DNA of 64,000 bases from contig CM030365.1 of NCBI GenBank assembly GCA_017893485.1, positions 30,774,289 to 30,838,288 of the forward strand, read 5' to 3'. Source of the DNA: Hemerocallis citrina. Taxonomy: Eukaryota; Streptophyta; Magnoliopsida; Asparagales; Asphodelaceae. The position numbers were made by a program, and so were the translations under genes. The notes beneath the pieces are model-generated. The model saw only the letters and a program-made list of their open reading frames with translations. It was not told the DNA's origin and ran no database searches. Below, piece by piece: positions 57,979 to 64,000 of the stretch. Numbering within the stretch: the first letter of the stretch is position 1; every line of letters begins with the position of its first letter.

Positions 57979-60229
57979 TGTAACCGCTGTTTTTTATTTT
58001 GGGTATTTTTGAGTGTATTTTTCATCTTGGAGTATTTTCTCTCTTTGTATTCCTCTTATAATTTTTTTAGAACGTATATTGGATTTTTGTTTCAATATAT
58101 TTTCATTTTATTATTTTGTCTTCTTTTATTTGTGTTCTTGATTCGTTGTCCGTCTCTTGATTCGTCTCTTTTTGCTCGTGCCATTCTTATTGACTCTCAC
58201 TGTTAAATTTTTTATTTTATTTTATTTTATTTAATTTTATTTTATTTTCATTTTGTTATTTTAATTCATTCATTTGTGCCCTATCAAATTTTGGATCTTT
58301 TATACCCAAAGCCCATTCTAATAAAAATCCTATAATCCCCCACTTCATATCCTAGTTGTTAACTATACCTTATATATATTCCCATACCTATAGAAATCTT
58401 TTATTAATCACCTACCAAATCTTCATACTTACTTTCCTAGTTAAAACCTTCCAATTCCTACCCATAGCTACATTTCCCCCAAAAACCAAGTCAAATTCAT
58501 TCAGGCATTCAAATTTGTTTAGCTTAACCCCATGATCCAACTAACCTTAGAAGCCTTGAGCCTAATCATTAACTACCCACACCCGGTTGCACCTAGAAGC
58601 CAACCCGACCCATTTCCTTTTCCTGGAGCCGCCAAGTGTGCACCTTCCCTCCTTCAAACCCTATTACTTATATACCCTATATATATTGCAACCGTGTAGC
58701 ATATTATTAATTTTTTCCCAACCATTGCTCCAATTCTGTGCTCTATCTCTCCCGTTTTCTCTCCATCCGCCGTCTCGCGCTCTCTTGCTCATTGGGGTTT
58801 TCTTGCGCGTGCTCGAGTGCGCGTGTAGATCATTCGTGAGTTCGTGGATTTTCGTTCGTGGGGTTTGCTCCTACTTTTGAGTTCATCGTTCTTTATCCCA
58901 AATTAAGGCAAGTAACTTCTATTCCAATTCATTTATTTGATACAAGTCAAAAAGTTCACCTATAGTGTAGTTGGGTCTAGAGACGACTCTTGGTTGTGAT
59001 TTGCTTGATGAGCTTTTTCTCTATTGTGAAAATATGATCATAGATGACTCACGACACAATTTGGATTTGAAATAACCTAGGATTCGCCCGTTCTTGATTT
59101 GAATCATGTATCTGAGACTTTGGTGAGAATTTGTGTTTTGGTTGAGACCCATATGATATATTTTGTGTGGACATGTTAGATACCCTAAATCATGATGTTT
59201 AGACACTTGGTAGACTCGATTTCATGTTTGGATGTGTTTGGATCAATTTTCTTGAATCTATGTTGATTTTGTTTTAACGGAAAAATCGATCGTTTTGTCG
59301 CTATTCTGATTGGTTTGCTGTTTTCGACTATTCTAAGTCAGTATCTTAATTTCGGTATAAAACAAGAGTTTTAGAGAATTTCATCTACTTTCAAACCCCT
59401 CTGACCTTGCCTGATTTTGATTTCGTATGAGTGTGTTATGACTGTTTTAGTACAGAGGTGTCGATCGTTTCTCGATTCTGTTTTTCAGTAATTTTGATGA
59501 CAAATTATTTTAAAGAACTATGCTATACATATTATTTTGATTTGAAACTTTGGTCAGTATTTCTTTATCTAGTTAGGGATTACCCACAATTTTTGTGAAT
59601 TTTATTGATGGGTTTTATGTGTTGTTTCATGCTCGTTTATGAAATCCATACTTGCATTATTTTGACATGAAACTTCTGTACCGTTAGTATACCATGCTAG
59701 TTATCTCAGTTGATGCATTATTCCATGCTATTAGTTAGTTTTTCCATGTGCTTGTATCCTACATTATTTGTGACCCGTAACTTGCAATTGACAGGTACTT
59801 GTTTCTCTTTCTCCTTCTCCTGCAAATTTACTAATTGCAAATCAGGATGGTCAGCTGCTAGATGGTATTGGCGAGATGATATTTTAGTGCTGGAGTTCTA
59901 CTTTATTATTATTATTATTTGTTGCTTGAAATTGAATAAAAGTGTATTTGATTTCTTGGATAATTATTTGTATTTGGGCGATATGACCAAGGATATTTAA
60001 TTTGTCCAGACTCTGATTTATTTGAGAATATTGTATTTTGTTTCATGTAAATTTCTGTTGGTATCTCGTTTCAATTATGCATGTTGGTTGATACTTTTGC
60101 TTCCGACTGTGATTATTTCTGTGATATATTGTAAAGATTCCTGAACAGCTTATGAATGATGAAAATCATTCGCTGGGCTTTTGTTACGTATCCGTATTCC
60201 TTATTCTTTTTGGATAGCAGGGCGTGAAA
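57979..60229 (+). mobile_element. 5' LTR of a Tekay/Del-like chromovirus
   Basis: Starts TGTAACCGCTGTT and ends GGGCGTGAAA (family end GGGGCGTGACA, last C changed). Length 2251 bp. Homologous to LTR5 at 58930-59620 and 59745-60229. TATA-like words at 58664-58690. It is the only copy of the family here with its primer site and genes still attached. The right LTR lies beyond the window. Confidence 0.88.
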
Positions 60230-60239
60230 GGGTTTTTAG

Positions 60240-60252
60240 TGGTATCAGAGCT
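60240..60252 (+). other. Primer binding site, initiator tRNA-Met
   Basis: TGGTATCAGAGCT, 10 bases behind the LTR, complementary to the 3' end of plant initiator tRNA-Met, the usual primer of chromoviruses. Confidence 0.9.
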
Positions 60253-60399
60253 CTAGGTTTGGCTAATGTATTAGTTGCCTAATATATTAGACAAGCTTGG
60301 CTCGAACTGGGATCTGCACAACATTTCACCATGCATACATAAATAAATTTATACCAACTCTGATTCTGGATGCTAATTGTTTTTGGTTTTGTGCAGACT

Positions 60400-61592
60400 A
60401 TGGCTCGCAGAGGTTCTACTTCTCAGACGTAGGTTGATCTGATTGAGGCTGTCATTGCTATGGTTGAGTGGCTGATTAATCAGTAGCAAAACCACAGTGA
60501 TCTTGTGATGGCTGCCCTTGAAGCTGCATGGGTTCCGCCTCCTGTTGTGCCTGTGCAGGCAAATCTTCCGCTTCGTCCATGAACAGTTACAGATTTTATG
60601 AGGCTTCATCTCGACCGTTTTTTCGGCACTGAGACGCCTTTGAGGCTGAATAGTGGTTGATCCGGACTGAGCGCTTGTTGTTAGCGGCTCGTGTTGCCGA
60701 GGCTGATCGGGTGGACGTTGTTTCCATCCAGCTGGTGGGTTTGGCTCATATCTGGTGGATGGCTGAGTCTGAGCATCTTGAGAGGCCTATTGCTTGGGCT
60801 ACTTTCACTCAGGGATTCTTGGAGAAGTTCTTCCCCAGTAGTACTCGAGTTGAGATGGAACAGCAATTCCTGGCCCTAAAACAGGTTAAGTCACTATTCT
60901 ATTTTGAATTTTGTTACATAATTGTTTAAACGATGTTGTAACATGGACTTTCTTGCAACAGGATTCCAGGTCATTGGATGAGTACGCAGCTGAGTTTACT
61001 AGGCTTAGCCGCTTCACTGCCGTTCTCGTGGCAACCGAGGAGGATAGGGCACGTAGATTTACAAATGGGCTTGAGCAGGATATCAAGAGGCATCATGTCT
61101 CTCTTCACTTGCATACTTATGCTGAAGTTCTTGAGGCAGCTCGAGCTCAGAAGCAGGCTCGTGGTGGTTTGGTTCCTTCTCTGTGGACTGTTCCGCATTC
61201 TGCTGCTAGGCATTCTGGTGGTCCTGTTCAGAGGCTTGTCCCAACCCATCCGGTCAGGGCAGCTCCGTATCCTTCTGCTAGCTTTCAGAAAGGTGGTTTT
61301 TGCGACTTCTATCAGATGTCTGGGCATGAGCGTAAGAATTGTTGGCGTATCAACTGCCGGTGCTTTAGGTGTGGCGCCGCTGATCATTCTGTACGCGATT
61401 GTCCACAACAGCAGCAGGTGGCTCTTCCAGCCAAGGGTCCTATTCAGCAAGTAGGCCCAGCTCGTGGTCCAGTTAGGCCACCGCTTCCTCCTCAACGCCA
61501 GATTGTCGGTCAGAGGACCGTTGTTCCGAGGAGAGATCAGGCTTTCAACTTGACTGCTGCAGATGCTGAGTCAGCTGAAGGAGTTGTGGCAG
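60400..61592 (+). pseudogene. gag: Chromovirus gag with a putative intron (stops)
   Basis: ATG at 60400. The first 250 bases carry TAG or TGA in place of CAG or CGA and one frameshift. Then WLIRTERLLLAARVAEADRV, AHIWWMAESEHL and WATFTQGFLEKFFPS (Retrotrans_gag). At 60885-60961 a 77-nt GT-AG intron seems to interrupt LKQ-DSRSLDEYAAEFTRLSR, which is continuous once it is removed. Then RFTNGLEQDIKRHH, LEAARAQKQ and a zinc knuckle CFRCGAADHSVRDC (about 61360-61401). The frame reads up to a second donor at 61593. Capsid and nucleocapsid role. Confidence 0.85.
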
Positions 61593-61749
61593 GTATATCT
61601 TGTATTGTTGTTTTGTTGTTTTGTTTCTCTTTGTTTTATTTCTTTTAGTCTTGCCTTGCTTCTCTATGCTATTTTTTTTCTTCCTGCATTGTTGTTTTTC
61701 CCTCACCCTTAATTGTCTATGCTTTCTCCTTGTCTTTGATTCCTTTTAG
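61593..61749 (+). other. Putative intron between gag and protease
   Basis: 157 nt from GTATAT to TTTTAG, strongly T/C-rich. On its borders VVAG joins with TATCATCCTT in phase 1 to give VAGIILICSFPIYVLF, where relatives have an unbroken VSGTI-I-YVLFDSGA stretch. Unspliced, it contains stops. Confidence 0.6.
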
Positions 61750-62225
61750 GTATCATCCTTATTTGCTCTTTTCCTATCTATGTTCTTTTTTATTCTGGGA
61801 CAACCCATTCTTTTGTCTCCTCTCGATTTGTCGCTCGCCATCAGTTGGAGTGCAGCAATATGTTAGAGGCTTGGAATATTGTGACAGGTGGTGGAGTTGT
61901 CATATGTTCCCGTGAGTGCAGGCAATGTCCCATTGTTATTGGGGATGCATATTTCAAAGCCAACCTGATTATAATTAAAAATTCGGGATTCGACGTTATT
62001 CTCGGTATGGATTGGTTAGGTGAAACCCATGCTATTATTGATTCCCGTGCCAAGAAAGTTATCTTCAGAATTCCAGATCGAGCAGAATTTGAGTTCCATG
62101 CCGGGGAGTCTTCTCTTGGCCGAGCAAAGATTGCAGTTGAACAGGTGGATTGTGCGATGGAATTGCACTCAGGTTGTGAGGCTGCGCTTCTAGTAGTTCG
62201 AGATTTCTTGGATATTTTCCAGATG
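61750..62225 (+). pseudogene. pro: Chromovirus aspartic protease
   Basis: Frame with YVLFYSGTTHSFVSSRF (the family has D-S-G-A-S-H-S-F; the catalytic Asp is Tyr here), CRQCPIVIGDAYFKANLIII, FDVILGMDWLGETHAIIDS and KKVIFRIPDRAEFEF, all typical of the retropepsin and its flank in Tekay-type chromoviruses. Without the Asp it could not cut. The frame continues into VVRDFLDIF, the lead-in to RT, followed by a frameshift. Confidence 0.85.
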
Positions 62226-63066
62226 AGTTGCCTGGCTTATCCCCTGATAGAAAAGTGGAATTTGGTATTGATATTCAGCCTGGAACAGTGCCAATATCGA
62301 AGATTCCCTACAGGATGGCACCGGTTGAGCTGGCAGAGCTTAAGGTGCAGATTCAGTAGTTGCTTGATTTGGGTTTCATCAGACCTAGTGTTTCGCCTTG
62401 GGGTGCTCCGATCCCTTTTGTTGACAAGAAGGATGGTAGTCGTCGACTGTGCATTGATTATCGAGAACTGACAGAGTTACTGTGAAGAATCGGTATCCGT
62501 TGCCCAGGATCGATGATTTGTTTGATCAGTTGAGTGGGGATGCTATTTTCTCGAAGTTGGATCTTCGTTCTAGATATCACCAAGTCAAGGTGAAGGCTGC
62601 GGATATACAGAAGACTAGATATGGGCAGTATAAGTATGTTGTGATGCCGTTCGGAGTCACGAATGTGCCGGCTGTATTCATGAGTCTTATGAACCGGGTC
62701 TTCTCTCAGTTCCTGGATATATTTGTGGTGGTCTTTATTGATGATATTTTGGTGTTTTCTCGGAATCGGGAAGATCATGCTGAGCATCTTAGAGTGGTTC
62801 TGCAGACTTTGAAAGAAAATCAGCTCTATGGAAAACTTAGGAAGTGCGAGTTTTGGCTCGACAGGATTTCTTTCTTGGGGCACATTATTTCTGGCCATGG
62901 TGTTTCTGTAGATCCTGCCAAGATTGAGGTTATGAAGGATTGGCCTATTCCCAAGTCAGTTTCAGAGGTCAGGAGTTTTCTTAGTTTAGGTGGCTATTAT
63001 CGGAAGTTCGTCCAAGATTTTTCAAAGATAGCCGGACCTTTGACTAAATTGAATTGGAAGGATTAG
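62226..63066 (+). pseudogene. pol: Chromovirus reverse transcriptase (frameshifted)
   Basis: 62226-62465 in another frame: [28 protein letters not shown], a [39 protein letters not shown]. From 62482: [47 protein letters not shown], catalytic FIDDILVFS (codons 85-93 of this frame), [16 protein letters not shown] and [12 protein letters not shown]. The order and motifs are those of a Del/Tekay chromovirus. A TAG at 63064 (WKD-KFCW, CAG to TAG) closes the frame. Confidence 0.92.
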
Positions 63067-63640
63067 AAGTTTTGTTGGTTTGATGAGTGCAATGATGCTT
63101 TTGTTGAGTTGAAGAACATATTGACGTCAGCACCTGTGTTGACTATTCCAGATGGTTCAGGCAGATTTGTAGTTCACTGTGATGCTTCTGGTAAGGGTCT
63201 TGGAGTAGTTCTTATGCAGAGGGGCCGAGTGGTTGCATATGCATCGAGGTAGTTGAGGCCGCATGAGAAGAACTATCCTACTCACGACTTGAAGTTAGCG
63301 GCAGTGATCTTTGCTCTGAAGCTGTAGGAGACATTATTTACTTTGAGATCGCGTGGAGATCTTTACAGACCACAAAAGTCTCAAGTACGTCGTCACCCAG
63401 AAGGAGTTGAACATGAGGCAAAGGCATTGGTTGGAAATTATGGCCAATTATGACATCAGTTTGCAATACCATCCTGGTAAAGTAAACTTGGTGCCAGATG
63501 CTTTAAGGAAGAGACCGGCAGTGATGTTTCTTACTCAGCAGAGTGATCTCATTGAGCAGATGAGGAGGTTGGAGCTGGATGTTTTGTTGCCGAGTTCTGG
63601 TCGGAGTTGTCTTGCTGCTCCAGCTGCTGTCGTCTCTTGT
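63067..63640 (+). pseudogene. pol: Chromovirus RNase H
   Basis: LTIPDGSGRFVVHCDASGKGLG (first Asp), VAYASR, a TAG, LRPHEKNYPTHDLKLAAVIF (His-Asp where most have His-Asp/Glu-Leu-Glu), then a frameshift and [13 protein letters not shown] (second Asp), [20 protein letters not shown] and [11 protein letters not shown]. Continuous with RT before the stops. Confidence 0.88.
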
Positions 63641-64000
63641 TGAGCAGATTAAAGAGGCGCAGGCTAGTGATGTGCAGTTGCAGGGTTTTCGAGCTGAGAT
63701 TGAGTCTGAGTCCATGACGGACATGGTTATTCATGCAGATGGTTCTCTTCGTTTTGGTTACTGGTTGTGTGTCCCTAAGGGTGAAGTTTGTCAGAGGTTG
63801 CTTGAAGAAGCTTATCAGTCTTCGTATTCTATCCATCCTGGTGGTACTAAGATGTATCGGGATTTGAAGCTTCATTTATGGTGGCATGGTATAAAGAGGG
63901 CTGTTGCTCGGTTTGTTTCTCAGTGTTTGGTCTGCCAGCAGGTTAAGGCAGAACATCAGAGAACCGCTGGACTTCTTCAACCGCTTCCTATTCTAGAGTG
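63641..64000 (+). pseudogene. pol: Chromovirus integrase, start only (window end)
   Basis: Reads VQLQGFRAEIESESMTDMVI, GSLRFGYWLCVPKG, LLEEAYQSSYSIHPGGTKMY (two His), LKLHLWWHGIKRAVARFVSQ and CLVCQQVKAEHQ (two Cys), the HHCC domain. The catalytic core and any chromodomain are to the right of the window, so the name chromovirus rests on the RT, primer site and LTR. Confidence 0.85.

Overview
This is a stretch of flowering-plant (most likely eudicot) nuclear heterochromatin made almost entirely of transposable elements nested inside one another. No intact host gene was found. The basis is the plant-specific retroelement lineages (Tat, Athila, Tekay-type chromovirus), a CACTA transposon with plant-type introns, 5-bp target duplications at nested LTR boundaries, and open frames too broken or biased to be host proteins.

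Layout. The host of most insertions is one old Tat/Retand-like Ty3 retrotransposon running from about 3445 to 46837 on the + strand: LTR end and leader (3445-3685), gag (3686-5039 and 10574 on), protease, reverse transcriptase (to 12271, resuming at 17291), RNase H, second RNase H and integrase (21664-22960), then an antisense extra ORF on the minus strand (45213 down to about 23633) and the 3' LTR (about 46226-46837). It is cut by solo LTRs: LTR1 (1-3444), LTR2 (5045-10557), LTR3 (12272-17290), LTR4 (18001-21658, reverse) and LTR5 (26025-44670). LTR5 is itself split by an Athila composite (about 28654-42867, coding on minus). LTR6 (28671-31976) sits inside the first Athila LTR. LTR2, LTR4, LTR5 and LTR6 have 5-bp target duplications that match exactly or nearly so; for LTR2, LTR3 and LTR5 the interrupted reading frame also resumes across the insertion. 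A 207-bp hAT-type MITE (23426-23632) lies in the antisense ORF.

Right of the Tat element are 2 kb of unassigned DNA, then a degenerate CACTA transposon (from about 48865) with a multi-exon tnpD-like gene and the first exon of a second gene, a MITE embedded in microsatellites (57411-57667), and the left part of a Tekay/Del-like chromovirus (57979 to the window end: LTR, initiator-Met primer site, gag, protease, RT, RNase H, start of integrase).

Most unusual signals: (1) a complete tRNA-Asp including its CCA, copied in antisense directly behind an Athila LTR, as if reverse transcription had run through the whole primer; (2) the Athila composite itself, with an inverted interior and head-to-head LTRs; (3) dense arrays of short hairpins in the LTR1/2/3 family whose stems vary in a compensatory way between copies; (4) two tRNA-like units with Pol III A/B boxes and T-runs inside LTR6; (5) two apparent spliceosomal introns in the chromovirus gag-pro. 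All protein genes seen carry stops or frameshifts, so the window is best read as a fossil record of insertion and LTR-LTR recombination.
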